64,000 bases of DNA from Chloroflexota bacterium (lineage in GTDB: Bacteria > Chloroflexota > Anaerolineae > Aggregatilineales > J027). The stretch spans positions 59,925 through 123,924 of the forward strand of contig JACRBG010000044.1 in NCBI GenBank assembly GCA_016234595.1, given 5' to 3'. Made by a program: the position numbers and the translations under genes. A model generated the notes under the pieces. That model was not told the origin of the DNA. It ran no database searches and saw only the letters and a list, made by a program, of their open reading frames with translations. Shown piece after piece: positions 24,225 through 33,507 of the stretch (position 1 is its first letter; every line of letters begins with the position of its first letter).

Positions 24225-25302
24225 CATTTTGACGCGCTGCGGCAAGTTCGGCAATGGTGTTAATGAGGCGTTCATAGGGCCAACCCCCGGCTTGGGCTTG
24301 CAAGCATAAATCGCTATAGCCCGGATTCAGACCCGGCAGCGGATTAACTTCCAAAATATAGGGCTGATGATTGCGCGTAGCATCCAGACGAAAATCCACT
24401 CGTGCCACATCCCGACAACCTGTTACACGAAACACCGCCGCCGCCAACTTTTTCAGTTCTTCTTCTTGGGCTGGTTCAAGTGGCGCAGGGCAAAAATAGT
24501 GGTAGTCATCGGCCAACTCGACCTTCATACGGTTGGTGTAGATGTCCACTCCTTCATCATGATAAGCCGAGAATTCCACCTCCAAGATTGGCAAAAATTC
24601 GAGACCCTCAAGGGCATAGTCGCTGACTACTCGTTCATTGACACGGCGGGCGGCAGTGGATTTGAGGTTGCCAATCATGCCCACCATGACCTCACGCCCC
24701 TGCACATAATGTTCGACCAAGATGGGTTGGTTATAACGAATGAGTTGTTTGGCGACTTGGGAGCGCAGTTCAGCGACCGTCCGTACAATACTCTCGGGGC
24801 TGACCCCCATGCTGGTTCCTTCACGACTGGGTTTGACAAAGAGCGGGAAGGCCAGTTCGTCCCCATTCAGCAAATCGGCATCAATCGGTTCGTCGGCATT
24901 TTCAAGCACCTGAAATTCCGGTGTGGGCAGGCCATGATAATGCAGCACACGCTTGGTCATGGGTTTATCAAGGGCCAATGCCAATGTCAAAACTTTGCTC
25001 CCTGTATAGGGCAAGCGCAGCATTTCCAAAATCGCCGGAATTTGGGCTTCACGACCATCTCCAAAGTGGCTTTCGGCAATATTGAAACATAGGTCAGGTT
25101 GATAGGCCTGCAATTTTTCTACAAGGCTATAGGGTGGCAAAATATTGGCCTCAAAAAATTCGGCATGATGACCCCCTGTTTCAAGGGCTTTGATAATAGC
25201 ATCAATCGTTTTGGGGCTATCGAGATCGTCCCATTGGTCAGGTGTCATCCCTTCCCACTTGGGCGCGTTTTTCTTGAGATTGGCAAGCACCGCAATACGC
25301 AT
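24202..25302 (-). CDS. ATP-grasp ligase related to D-alanine-D-alanine ligase
   Basis: 366 aa cytosolic carboxylate-amine ligase. The start chosen is ATG 25302 (RIAVLANLKKNAP), preceded by GAGGAAC; TTG at 25350 would add 16 unconserved residues. Ddl-like features: LCFNIAE, PYTGSKVLTLALALDKPMTK, ATP-binding FPLFVKPSREGTSMGV, VEHYVQGREVMVGM, and the metal/ATP motif ILEVNPLPGLNPG near the C-terminus. The N-terminal region and insertions differ from housekeeping Ddl, and the gene sits with a KamA aminomutase rather than mur genes. It may therefore ligate another amino acid, possibly a beta-amino acid; that is inference. Confidence 0.82.
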   Translation of the reverse strand: MRIAVLANLKKNAPKWEGMTPDQWDDLDSPKTIDAIIKALETGGHHAEFFEANILPPYSLVEKLQAYQPDLCFNIAESHFGDGREAQIPAILEMLRLPYTGSKVLTLALALDKPMTKRVLHYHGLPTPEFQVLENADEPIDADLLNGDELAFPLFVKPSREGTSMGVSPESIVRTVAELRSQVAKQLIRYNQPILVEHYVQGREVMVGMIGNLKSTAARRVNERVVSDYALEGLEFLPILEVEFSAYHDEGVDIYTNRMKVELADDYHYFCPAPLEPAQEEELKKLAAAVFRVTGCRDVARVDFRLDATRNHQPYILEVNPLPGLNPGYSDLCLQAQAGGWPYERLINTIAELAAARQNVKLTASH

Positions 25303-25350
25303 GGTCTGTTGTTTGTTCCTCAGATGTTTCAAAAAATGTGGGTAAATCAA

Positions 25351-25373
25351 GAGGGGCAGAACTTCTACCCCTC
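25351..25373. repeat. Hairpin between the kamA-like and ATP-grasp genes
   Basis: GAGGGGcAGAA and TTCTaCCCCTC form an 11-position stem with one mismatch and a single-base centre, in the 79-base gap. No T-run follows on the minus strand. It may tune relative expression of the two genes. Confidence 0.4.
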
Positions 25374-25381
25374 ATATGAGG

Positions 25382-27004
25382 CTATTCGTGGTGTCCGTTG
25401 CCAGACCCATTCCCGTTATGACCATTTGGGCTATCCGGCTTATGGAGTAGGGCAGTAGTGTGTCCATTGCCATTATGTCCATTGTGCCCGTTGCCATTAT
25501 GCCCATTCCCGTTGTGCCCATTCCCATTACTTGCTTCCCGTTGGATGGGTATTGGCAGATGTAGCAGCGGTGATTCTTCGCCTACCCCATACGGTTTCCA
25601 TTTGGCTTCGTCACTATTGAGGCGATGTTGTGCCCCACCGCGACTATGCAGGGTATCAAATCCTTCTGGTTTGATAGCAAGGCTACGGCCTTCCAATAAG
25701 TCACTCACCCCACCTTGCCCCGGTTCAGAACGTTCGGGGGCAAAGCGATCCAAATGGTCAATCATATGTGGGTCGTAATCTTCGGGTTCGACATAGGTGG
25801 TAATGTAGCCTTCATAGTTACGTAGCACCACCTTGCCGGGGGCTTGGCTAATCATGTATTGGGGCATCACTGGGATTTTGCCGCCGCCGCCGGGGGCATC
25901 TACTACATAGGTTGGGATGGCATAACCGCTGGTGTGGCCGCGCAACCCTTCAATCACCTCAACCCCCTTAGCGACGGTGGTGCGGAAGTGACCCGCGCCT
26001 TTAACCAAATCGCATTGATAGAGGTAATAGGGGCGGACACGATTGCGCACCAGCTTATGCACCAATTCACGCTGGATATTGACACTGTCGTTGATGCCAG
26101 CCAGCAGTACGCTTTGATTGCCCAAAGGAATTCCAGCATCCGCCAGTTTTGCCAATGCCTGACTGAGCTCCGGCGTAATTTCCTTGGGGTGGTTGATATG
26201 TACGTTCATCCACAAAGGATGGAACTGGTGCAACATGGCCGTAAATTCTTCGGTGACACGCATTGGCAGGAAAATGGGCACGCGCGTACCAATGCGGATG
26301 ATCTCAATATGTTCAATTTCACGCAGGCTTGCCAGAATATGTTCCAATGTTTTGGGGGCAAGCGTCAACGGGTCACCACCACTGAGCAATACATCGCGTA
26401 CCTGTGGTGTATTCCGTAGATATTCCAACTGCATCTCGAAGTCGGTTTTGCTGAAAGTGGCATGCGAATCACCCACAATGCGACTGCGTGTGCAATAACG
26501 GCAATAACTGGCACATTGGGTCGTCAGTAGCATCAACACCCGATCAGGATAGCGATGGACCAGACCCGGCACAGGACTATGTTTGTCTTCGGCCAAGCTG
26601 TCTTCCATCATGCCTTCAAAGGCTTGTAGCTCACGCCCTAATGGAATGACCTGTCGTCGAATGGGGCAATGGGGGTCATCGGGGTCAATCAAACTCGCAA
26701 AATAGGGCGTGACATCTACCCTGAATTTATCTTCGGCTGACAGGCCCTCAATTTCCTCGGCTGTCAGGTGGATAATCTGGGATAGTTCTTCGAGCGTATT
26801 TAGCCGATGGGCCAATTGCCAGCGCCAGTCAAGCCATTTTTCGTCTGGGATGTCTGCCCATAGTGCGGGCCGAGGTGTTTGTTTTAGTTGTGAGTGTCGT
26901 GTTGGTTCTAATGTTGAAAGTGGAGTAGAAAGTGTTTGCCTAACCCGTTGATCGGGAGGCTCAGGAGGCTCCGAGAGAGTTTCAGTTTCTGTGACTTGCA
27001 GCAT
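25382..27004 (-). CDS. kamA: KamA-family radical SAM amino acid 2,3-aminomutase with Asn/Gly/His-rich tail
   Basis: 540 aa from ATG 27004 (GGAG ten bases upstream); GTG at 27067 would add 21 residues. Radical SAM cluster Cys164, Cys168, Cys171 in CASYCRYCTRSRIVG, SAM-binding LLSGGDPLTLAP, and PLP Lys in DAPGGGGKIPVMP. Known relatives interconvert alpha- and beta-lysine or glutamate; the substrate here is open. Residues about 480-540 are an unusual repeat of NGNGH units, with more than ten His, encoded by near-repeats at 25383-25535. This tail may bind metal. N-terminal 50 residues are Pro/Thr-rich and nonconserved. Same strand as the ATP-grasp gene. Confidence 0.88.
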   Translation of the reverse strand: MLQVTETETLSEPPEPPDQRVRQTLSTPLSTLEPTRHSQLKQTPRPALWADIPDEKWLDWRWQLAHRLNTLEELSQIIHLTAEEIEGLSAEDKFRVDVTPYFASLIDPDDPHCPIRRQVIPLGRELQAFEGMMEDSLAEDKHSPVPGLVHRYPDRVLMLLTTQCASYCRYCTRSRIVGDSHATFSKTDFEMQLEYLRNTPQVRDVLLSGGDPLTLAPKTLEHILASLREIEHIEIIRIGTRVPIFLPMRVTEEFTAMLHQFHPLWMNVHINHPKEITPELSQALAKLADAGIPLGNQSVLLAGINDSVNIQRELVHKLVRNRVRPYYLYQCDLVKGAGHFRTTVAKGVEVIEGLRGHTSGYAIPTYVVDAPGGGGKIPVMPQYMISQAPGKVVLRNYEGYITTYVEPEDYDPHMIDHLDRFAPERSEPGQGGVSDLLEGRSLAIKPEGFDTLHSRGGAQHRLNSDEAKWKPYGVGEESPLLHLPIPIQREASNGNGHNGNGHNGNGHNGHNGNGHTTALLHKPDSPNGHNGNGSGNGHHE

Positions 27005-27422
27005 TGAGTCATTACTCCAATTAAAAAGCCGAACGATGTCGGCTAAGGGTTTACATGGGTAAAGCACGATTAACCATTACAAATTATAGTACGATTTTTC
27101 ACAGGTGGAACTACCAATTTTTAGGAGTTACACAATTTTAACATAACCCAAATTGCGCATACGCTAAAGCCCAATTTTGCAGGGGGTGTCCTGACTTTTA
27201 GCGGAGCGGTATCCCTGATCTAAATCGGGTAAATCCTCATGTAAACACCAATATCCCAATTTTTTGGAAATGCTCAACTCCGTTGGTCTGAAATTATGCA
27301 AGGTCAGAGTTGGTGAGGGGTGCAAAAAACGCAGGGTAGCCAAACTTGTTTCCTAATAGGGTGTGGCTAAACTTGCATTTTTAACACGAGAGTAGGGAGC
27401 TTCGTGAGGGCTTAAGTTCACC
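27005..27422. other. Intergenic region, divergent promoters expected
   Basis: 418 bases between kamA and the GT-C gene, on opposite strands. It holds a degenerate direct repeat, GTAGCCAAACTTG (27336-27348) and GTGGCTAAACTTG (27363-27375), 27 bases apart, and one GTGCAAAA (27320-27327), the motif found four times at 36.7 kb. No RNA gene or convincing small ORF is seen. Confidence 0.5.
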
Positions 27423-29279
27423 TTGAAACAATTGCTAATGCTGCATTCAAGCCGCTTGGCGTTGACGCTTATATTGATCGTTTATGGTTTTTTGGTTGGT
27501 CTCTATAGCTTCAACACGCCATTATTTGAAGCACCGGATGCCTATTATCATTTTGCGGTCATTGAATATATGGCCCGAACTGGTGAACGGCCTCCTCGTG
27601 AACAACCCCAGCTATCCGATGCGTGGCAACAAGCGACCTATCATGCGCCTTTATACTATTTTATGGCGGCGGCCTTAATCGCCCCACTAGATACCAGTGA
27701 TTTCCCATTAGCGTTTCGGCGCAATTGGCATGGGCAAATTGGCGAACCCTATGCCCCTGATAATCAGAATTTTGTGGCTTATGTTCCCACCGACTGGCAC
27801 AAGACCGAATTGGCCGTGCGCGTCGTTCAGCTATTGAGTATGGTTTGGGGGGGGATGACGCTGATCGGCATTTACATTTTAGCGCGTGGAGTTATCCCTA
27901 CTAGGCCGGGAGTTGCTCTGTTGGCTGTTCTGATTGTGATGCTTAACCCCCAATTTATTTACATGAGTGGTATGGTCAACAATGATAATTTAGTGACGGC
28001 CCTCACGACAGTGGCTTTGGCACTACTCGTATGGATTATCCGGTGTGGTGCAACTTGGCGATGGATGTGGTTGCTTTCTGTGCTGTTGGCAATGAACGGT
28101 CTCGCTAAAGCCAGCGGTATGTTACTTTATCCCGTGATTGTGCTGGGCTTGTTTTACGTTGGTTGGCGCGATAAATGGTGTTGGCAGCAATGGCTGGGTT
28201 ATGCTTTGCTTGGGTTGATTTTTTGGATGCTCATCGCCAGTTGGTGGTACATCCAAAACCTGAGGGAAGGAGCAGAGGCAACTAATATTGACCGGATGAT
28301 TGCGGTGGTAGGTGGAAGATCGGGCCAGATTGACATTTGGGCAGACCTTCGTGGTCTCTATTATTCGTTTTGGGGGCTATTTGGCTGGTTTAATATCCTT
28401 GCCCCTATGAATTTCTATCGCTGGGCACTCGTTGTGATGGGAGTCGCAAGCGTCGGCCTGTTGATGGGAAATCTACGTGCTGTTTCCCATGCGCGACCCA
28501 CACTCGATAACCTAGTGATTATCGGTTTACTGCTGTTGCAAGCCCTGATTATCATGGTCAGTTGGTACAATTATGTGCATCGGGTCGTATCGGGTCAGGG
28601 TCGTTTGTGGTTTCCATTGTTGGGTAGTCTGGCTTGTGCGATGGCCTATGGATTAAAGGCGTGGCGTCCCAAATGGCTCGTTATACCATTATTGGGTGGG
28701 ATGGCTGTGGCAACGATTGGTTTCCCGGCGTTGCTGATTGCACCAACTTTTGCTGCACCACCGCAAATCCCAGTGGGAAAATGGACGCCCCCTACCGCTG
28801 CTGCTGCGTTTTTGGTACGGGAACCATGGGAAGACCGAGCCTGTATGCGTCTGTGGATTAGCCCTCCCGAATGGGATGGAAATGCCGACACCGTGCATCT
28901 CAAGGTTGCATGGGAAACACTGTGCCCTATCAGTGGCTATTGGAGTCAATTTTTGCACCTAACCGATTTGGCGCTCGAAACTTGCCATGCAGGCGATACC
29001 CGTTATATTTTTACCCAATACGATTCTATGCCTGCGGGTGGCAATTTGCCTTTTCCAGCTTTCCGCACAGATGATGTAATTGAAGACACCGTATCCCTAA
29101 CTCTACCGGATACGCTAGACTTGTCGCGCCAGTGGTATCTGCAAACAGGCCTATATGATGCTGCTGGGACTTTTATTCGGGCTGTGATTGAACCCGATCC
29201 ATCTGTGGGCAATCCAGCCATCACGATAAATCGGTGTGCCGCTAATGCCGTAAATATCCGGCTCAGAGCAACGGAGTAA
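27423..29279 (+). CDS. GT-C/PMT-like glycosyltransferase membrane protein
   Basis: 618 aa with about 11 hydrophobic helices through residue 450, then a soluble domain of about 160 residues outside. The first loop has FEAPDAYYHFAVIEY and later ATYHAPLYYFMAAAL, the acidic residue plus PLYY arrangement found in ArnT/PMT-type GT-C enzymes, which use lipid-linked sugars. MVNNDNLV is another conserved loop. The start is TTG 27423, with ATG at 27438 as an alternative. It is followed three bases after its stop by a membrane-anchored glycosidase, so the pair probably builds and edits the same surface glycan. Donor and acceptor are unknown. Confidence 0.75.
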   Translation: MKQLLMLHSSRLALTLILIVYGFLVGLYSFNTPLFEAPDAYYHFAVIEYMARTGERPPREQPQLSDAWQQATYHAPLYYFMAAALIAPLDTSDFPLAFRRNWHGQIGEPYAPDNQNFVAYVPTDWHKTELAVRVVQLLSMVWGGMTLIGIYILARGVIPTRPGVALLAVLIVMLNPQFIYMSGMVNNDNLVTALTTVALALLVWIIRCGATWRWMWLLSVLLAMNGLAKASGMLLYPVIVLGLFYVGWRDKWCWQQWLGYALLGLIFWMLIASWWYIQNLREGAEATNIDRMIAVVGGRSGQIDIWADLRGLYYSFWGLFGWFNILAPMNFYRWALVVMGVASVGLLMGNLRAVSHARPTLDNLVIIGLLLLQALIIMVSWYNYVHRVVSGQGRLWFPLLGSLACAMAYGLKAWRPKWLVIPLLGGMAVATIGFPALLIAPTFAAPPQIPVGKWTPPTAAAAFLVREPWEDRACMRLWISPPEWDGNADTVHLKVAWETLCPISGYWSQFLHLTDLALETCHAGDTRYIFTQYDSMPAGGNLPFPAFRTDDVIEDTVSLTLPDTLDLSRQWYLQTGLYDAAGTFIRAVIEPDPSVGNPAITINRCAANAVNIRLRATE

Positions 29280-29282
29280 TTT

Positions 29283-30575
29283 TTGAAAATCCTTCGCAGT
29301 AAATGGGCATGGGTTGTGCTGCCAAGCGTTCTGATTATTTTAATCGTTTGGCAGTTGGCCCAGCCTAATAAACCCTATACACCAACTAAACAATATCCCA
29401 ATGACCCTGTGCCAATGTACCCCGTAGTAACGGATTTAGCCCCCGACGCGGTGGATTTAAATAACCCCAAAACATTCCCCTCGCTGACCTATGGTATCCA
29501 CACCTTTTTTTGGTGGGATCAGACTTATCGGCTGTTTGGACTAGATCAAATCAATATCATGCAGTTTTCGCATATCAAACAAAGTTTTGCGTGGGCGGAC
29601 ATTGAGCCTGTCCGCTTGCCCGCCGATGACCCCACTCGTTATGTCTGGTCGCAGGCTGATGCGATGATGAGCGATATTGAATCGAAAGGCATTTCTGTGG
29701 TCGCCCGACTTGATCATCCCCCAGACTGGGCCGTGCGGTCAAACGCCGGATATAATGAACCGCCTTTTGATGTGGCCCGTTTCGCTGAATTTTGCGGGGC
29801 ATTGGCCCAGCGCTACAAGGGTCGTATTGAGGCCTATCAGGTCTGGAATGAACCCAATCTTACCCGTGAATGGGCAGGCCATGTGCCTAGCCCCAAGGGT
29901 TATGTGAAACTTTTGGCGGCCTGTGCGACGGCCATTCGGGCAGCCGACCCTGACGCCATTATCATTTCGGCAGGGCTTTCCCCCACTGCTACCCGTGATG
30001 TTACAGCTATGCCCCATATGGAATATCTGTGGAAAATGTATGAGGCGGGTGCGAGTCCCTATTTTGATGTGTTAGGTGTTCATGCCCCCGGTTGGAAATT
30101 TTCCCCTGAAGCTGGGCCGGATGTGCCTGTCGCTGAAAATTATTATGAATGGCAGCGTTTCCGCCATGTAGAGGATATGCGGGCGATTATGGTTGCGAAT
30201 GGGGATGCCCACAAACAAATCGCCATCACCGAAACTGGCTGGACGGTTGACCAGCGTGAAGGCTCTATCTACAGTCACTTTGGGGTCACGCCAGAGCAGC
30301 AAGGCGATTATTTACGGCGGGCTTATGCCTATGCTGCCGAAAATTGGCGACCTTGGTTGGGACTGATGACCACCATTTATTATCCCAACGTGGCGTGGAC
30401 ACCCGATAGCGAAGAATATTATTGGGCAATTGGTACGGTAGCGCCTATGCCCTATGGGATGGACGGACGTCCGGCGTGGCCCGCATTAGTGCAGATGGAG
30501 AAAATCTCGACCAATCCAGTCTCTGCCCACCCAGCCCGTGATGAAAGTCTCAGCCCAATTGAGAGCGATGATTAA
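29283..30575 (+). CDS. Membrane-anchored clan-A glycoside hydrolase (GH39/GH5-like)
   Basis: 430 aa with an N-terminal signal anchor (about 8-26), so it acts outside. The TIM-barrel has the clan GH-A pair: acid/base Glu190 in YQVWNEPNLTREW and nucleophile Glu317 in IAITETGWT, typical of GH39 and GH5 families. Substrate-contact residues before the acid/base (RLDHPPDWAV) also fit. Specificity cannot be read from the sequence. The start is TTG 29283, three bases after the upstream GT-C stop, indicating coupled translation. Its stop overlaps the convergent hydrolase gene by four bases. Confidence 0.82.
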   Translation: MKILRSKWAWVVLPSVLIILIVWQLAQPNKPYTPTKQYPNDPVPMYPVVTDLAPDAVDLNNPKTFPSLTYGIHTFFWWDQTYRLFGLDQINIMQFSHIKQSFAWADIEPVRLPADDPTRYVWSQADAMMSDIESKGISVVARLDHPPDWAVRSNAGYNEPPFDVARFAEFCGALAQRYKGRIEAYQVWNEPNLTREWAGHVPSPKGYVKLLAACATAIRAADPDAIIISAGLSPTATRDVTAMPHMEYLWKMYEAGASPYFDVLGVHAPGWKFSPEAGPDVPVAENYYEWQRFRHVEDMRAIMVANGDAHKQIAITETGWTVDQREGSIYSHFGVTPEQQGDYLRRAYAYAAENWRPWLGLMTTIYYPNVAWTPDSEEYYWAIGTVAPMPYGMDGRPAWPALVQMEKISTNPVSAHPARDESLSPIESDD

Positions 30576-31630
30576 TCACCGATATGGGCATGGAAGGCCG
30601 TATTAAATTCAGTCGGTTTTTCCAAATAGGGCGTATGGCCGCAATCGCCAATCACCATTTCTTGGTAAGCCCCACCTGCCGCCGCGTATTTTTGCAAGAC
30701 ATCGCGGGTTTGGGCCAACATCGGTTGGGGTGGAAATATATCCATTCCCGGCCATCCCGGAATCAATCCAAGTGAGCCAAGTCGCCCCACATCTGCGGCT
30801 GCGGTGTCGGAGACGGTCAAATCTTGAGCACCCCGAATCCACAGCACTTTGGGCTTGGGGGGCATGGTATAGAGCTTGTGAACCTCTTGGTTATATTTGG
30901 GCGACAGGGCATTGTTAACTCCCAACACCCCCGGCGCAAGATGCGGCCATGCTGAAGCTGGGACGGCATCACCGGGGTAATCTTGTTGGCCCATATGGGT
31001 CGAAAGTGTTGCCGAGAGGATTTCTTCTTCGCGCGCAGGGATGAAAGGTGCTTTGAATACAAGATTGCGTAGAGCATTGCGGGGGGCAAACATGCTGCCT
31101 GTGCCACGTTCGCCAGCGGTTAACAATCGGGCAAATTCAGGATTAATCAACCCCGCGCCTGAGCCAGCAAATTCGGCATTACACGGCGTCCCCGCAATAT
31201 CTTTGGTGCAGCCAAACCCATACGGCGACCCCGGTGCAACCTGTGTCACACTCAATAGGCGGTCAGCATAGTCCGTCATGAAACGCCAAACCACCGACCC
31301 ACCCATCGAATGCCCCACCAAATGGGCTTTTTGAATATTTAGAGTATCCAATAATGCAGCAAGGTCATCAGCTAAATCACCCAACCCCCGTGTGGCATCA
31401 ATTTTCTTGGCGGGATCGGCTTCCCCATAGCCGCGTTGATCGGGAGCGATGGCATGATACCCTTTCGGTAATGCCACCATTGTTTCTTCCCACCATGTCG
31501 CCGATGAAATATTGCCATGGACAAACAATACAGGTGTGCCATTATCTGACCCACTAAACAGCACCCGCGTGGTCAGGCGCTGGCTGGTGACTGTTTTGGC
31601 GGTGATACCTACTAAAGTTGGAATAGACAT
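30572..31630 (-). CDS. Alpha/beta hydrolase
   Basis: 352 aa serine hydrolase. Oxyanion segment LFVHGNISSATWW, nucleophile Ser108 in VGHSMGGSVV, acid around IRGAQDLTVSD, and His in IGDCGHTPYLEKP give a complete triad. A long lid (about 135-245) with two Cys (FGCTKDIAGTPC) is atypical. There is no signal peptide. It follows the acyl-CoA ligase gene by 26 bases on the same strand, so it may hydrolyse an ester, lactone or thioester in the same pathway. Specific substrate unknown. Confidence 0.88.
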   Translation of the reverse strand: MSIPTLVGITAKTVTSQRLTTRVLFSGSDNGTPVLFVHGNISSATWWEETMVALPKGYHAIAPDQRGYGEADPAKKIDATRGLGDLADDLAALLDTLNIQKAHLVGHSMGGSVVWRFMTDYADRLLSVTQVAPGSPYGFGCTKDIAGTPCNAEFAGSGAGLINPEFARLLTAGERGTGSMFAPRNALRNLVFKAPFIPAREEEILSATLSTHMGQQDYPGDAVPASAWPHLAPGVLGVNNALSPKYNQEVHKLYTMPPKPKVLWIRGAQDLTVSDTAAADVGRLGSLGLIPGWPGMDIFPPQPMLAQTRDVLQKYAAAGGAYQEMVIGDCGHTPYLEKPTEFNTAFHAHIGD

Positions 31631-31656
31631 ATGTTTTTCTCAGCCCTTCTCATAAA

Positions 31657-33186
31657 TTATTTTTTGACATCACTTTGGGCATACTGGTCACGCAAAACCC
31701 GTTTCAATGTTTTCCCCGCCACACTGCGCGGCAAAAATTCGACAATTGCCACTTCGCTTACTTTTTGATAGCGTGCCGCCACCCGTTCATTAATCCAGTC
31801 CCGCAGTTCTTCACTGGTAGTGGTTGCTCCCTCCCGCAGCATTACAGCCGCCAGAGGGGTCTCACCCCATCTATCATCGGGTACACCAAACACGGCGGCT
31901 TCCCGCACCATCGGATGCTGTACAATGATTTCTTCAATATCACGCGGATAAACATTCACCCCACCGGATATAATGAGGTCTTTTTTGCGATCCACCAAAT
32001 ACAAAAAACCATCCTCATCCATATAACCCATATCGCCCGTATAGAGCCAACCATCGCGGATGGCGTTAAAGGTCAGATCAGGGCGTTTATAGTACCCCGG
32101 CATCAAAATTGGCCCTCGCCCCACAATCTCACCCACATGCCCAATTGGAGTTTCGAGGCCTTCCTCATCCATAATTTTCATTTCAAAAAAGGCTGGGAGT
32201 GATCCTACCGAATCCATTTTAGCGGGAACATCCTGCTTATCTAAAATCGTCACAAAGCCTTCGGTTAGACCATACAGTTCATAAAGTACCCCCGGCAGAC
32301 GGCGATTGAGTTCATGCTTGTGCTGCCGATGAAAAGGCGCACCCACTGAACCAATCATTTCTACCGAGCGCATAGTGTGGGCATTAAAATCCGGCGAATT
32401 GAGTAGGGCGATAATTTGCGACGGAACCATCATCATATGCGTGACCCCTTCGCGCTGGATGTGTTGGATGACCGCTTCGGCATCGAATTGGGGCAGCAGT
32501 ACGTATTTAGCCCCTAGATACATCCAAGGCATAAAGGTCAAAAATGCGCCATTAAACACCAATGACCCCGAATGTAAAATCACACTTTCAGGCGTGATAC
32601 GATAGGCTGAGGCGAACAAGGTGCAATACATTGAACGGATGTAGTGGGTGTGGATAATCCCTTTGGGCATTCCCGTCGTCCCACTACTATAAATGATGTT
32701 GTATTGGTCGTGGTCACTGATTTCGATATAGGGTGGGTCGTCCTCACTCGCGGTTGCCACAAAGTCTTGATAATAATGCCAGCTTGGAGTGTCTGGAATA
32801 TCAATCAAATAATAGCCCCGCACAAACATCAATTCAGGCCGGATATGGTCAATCACTTCGGCCATACTGCGATTAGTAATCAACAGCACCGTGTCGGAGT
32901 CATTGAGCAGCGTTTTTAGCCCTTCCTCCCGCAAAAGAGGACTCAGTGGCACTACGACAGCCCCAATTCTCGCTACTGCCCAATACACATCTAACAGTTC
33001 AAGACAGTTCGGCAAGATAGTGGCAATTTTGTCGCCTTTTTGGATGCCCTGCCCCAAAAGCGCGTTGGCAAGGCGATTGACCCGGCGATTAAATTCTGAA
33101 TAAGTTAAGCGATGATCTTCAAAAATGACGGCGATGTGGTTCGGGCGATAGCGGGCATGTCTGGGAAGTAATGTGCCAATATTCAT
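31657..33186 (-). CDS. AMP-dependent acyl-CoA synthetase/ligase
   Basis: 509 aa member of the ANL family, forming acyl-adenylates then CoA thioesters. Motifs: P-loop-like YNIIYSSGTTGMPKGIIHTH (about 160-180), YELYGLTEG, GWLYTGDMGYMDEDGFLYLVDRKKD, and the C-terminal catalytic Lys in AGKTLKR. The pattern is closest to medium/long-chain or aromatic acyl-CoA ligases rather than acetyl-CoA synthetase. It is first in a two-gene operon with the alpha/beta hydrolase. Substrate cannot be assigned. Confidence 0.9.
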   Translation of the reverse strand: MNIGTLLPRHARYRPNHIAVIFEDHRLTYSEFNRRVNRLANALLGQGIQKGDKIATILPNCLELLDVYWAVARIGAVVVPLSPLLREEGLKTLLNDSDTVLLITNRSMAEVIDHIRPELMFVRGYYLIDIPDTPSWHYYQDFVATASEDDPPYIEISDHDQYNIIYSSGTTGMPKGIIHTHYIRSMYCTLFASAYRITPESVILHSGSLVFNGAFLTFMPWMYLGAKYVLLPQFDAEAVIQHIQREGVTHMMMVPSQIIALLNSPDFNAHTMRSVEMIGSVGAPFHRQHKHELNRRLPGVLYELYGLTEGFVTILDKQDVPAKMDSVGSLPAFFEMKIMDEEGLETPIGHVGEIVGRGPILMPGYYKRPDLTFNAIRDGWLYTGDMGYMDEDGFLYLVDRKKDLIISGGVNVYPRDIEEIIVQHPMVREAAVFGVPDDRWGETPLAAVMLREGATTTSEELRDWINERVAARYQKVSEVAIVEFLPRSVAGKTLKRVLRDQYAQSDVKK

Positions 33187-33507
33187 AACTTTCCCTTTAT
33201 TTAGATTGAAAAACGGAAAATGCGATGAGCCCTGCGAAGATAGCCATGCTTTGAGGGGGCTTCGATGCCTAGCTTTCTTTGGAACCCAGCGCCTCTATTT
33301 TACCACTTTAAGACTATAAACGATTAAAAGGTCAGTTATTGCTGAAAGAAGGTCGGGTGTGCACGTAAATGCCATATCAATATGGCCTCACTGACAAATT
33401 TAGCCATTGAGGAATACCTGTAAGCGGCATTTTATAGTAGATTGATAAGTGGTAGATTCGGGAGGGAATAGGCTCTCACTTAATCAAGTAAGAGCCTAGT
33501 TGGTTAT
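33187..33507. other. Intergenic region with a palindrome and a terminator
   Basis: 321 bases between two minus-strand operons. It holds GCCATATcaATATGGC at 33371-33386, an operator-like inverted repeat upstream of the acyl-CoA ligase gene, and the terminator listed separately. Nothing else is recognised. Confidence 0.45.
33469..33498 (-). terminator. Stem-loop terminator of the first ABC importer operon
   Basis: TAGGCTCT-ACTT and AAGT-AGAGCCTA form a 12-pair stem with one mismatch and a four-base loop, ten bases after the binding-protein stop. The T-run is weak, so confidence is moderate. Confidence 0.6.

Noticed and set aside
24367..25092. 241-residue plus-strand ORF
   Set aside because: It lies wholly opposite the ATP-grasp gene and shows no family features.
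25440..25540. Closely spaced short repeats resembling a CRISPR or minisatellite
   Set aside because: They are in frame and encode the Asn/Gly/His tail of the KamA-like protein; there are no spacers of constant length.
33187..33507. tRNA or small RNA gene in the gap
   Set aside because: No cloverleaf or T-loop motif was seen; only a palindrome and terminator are supported.
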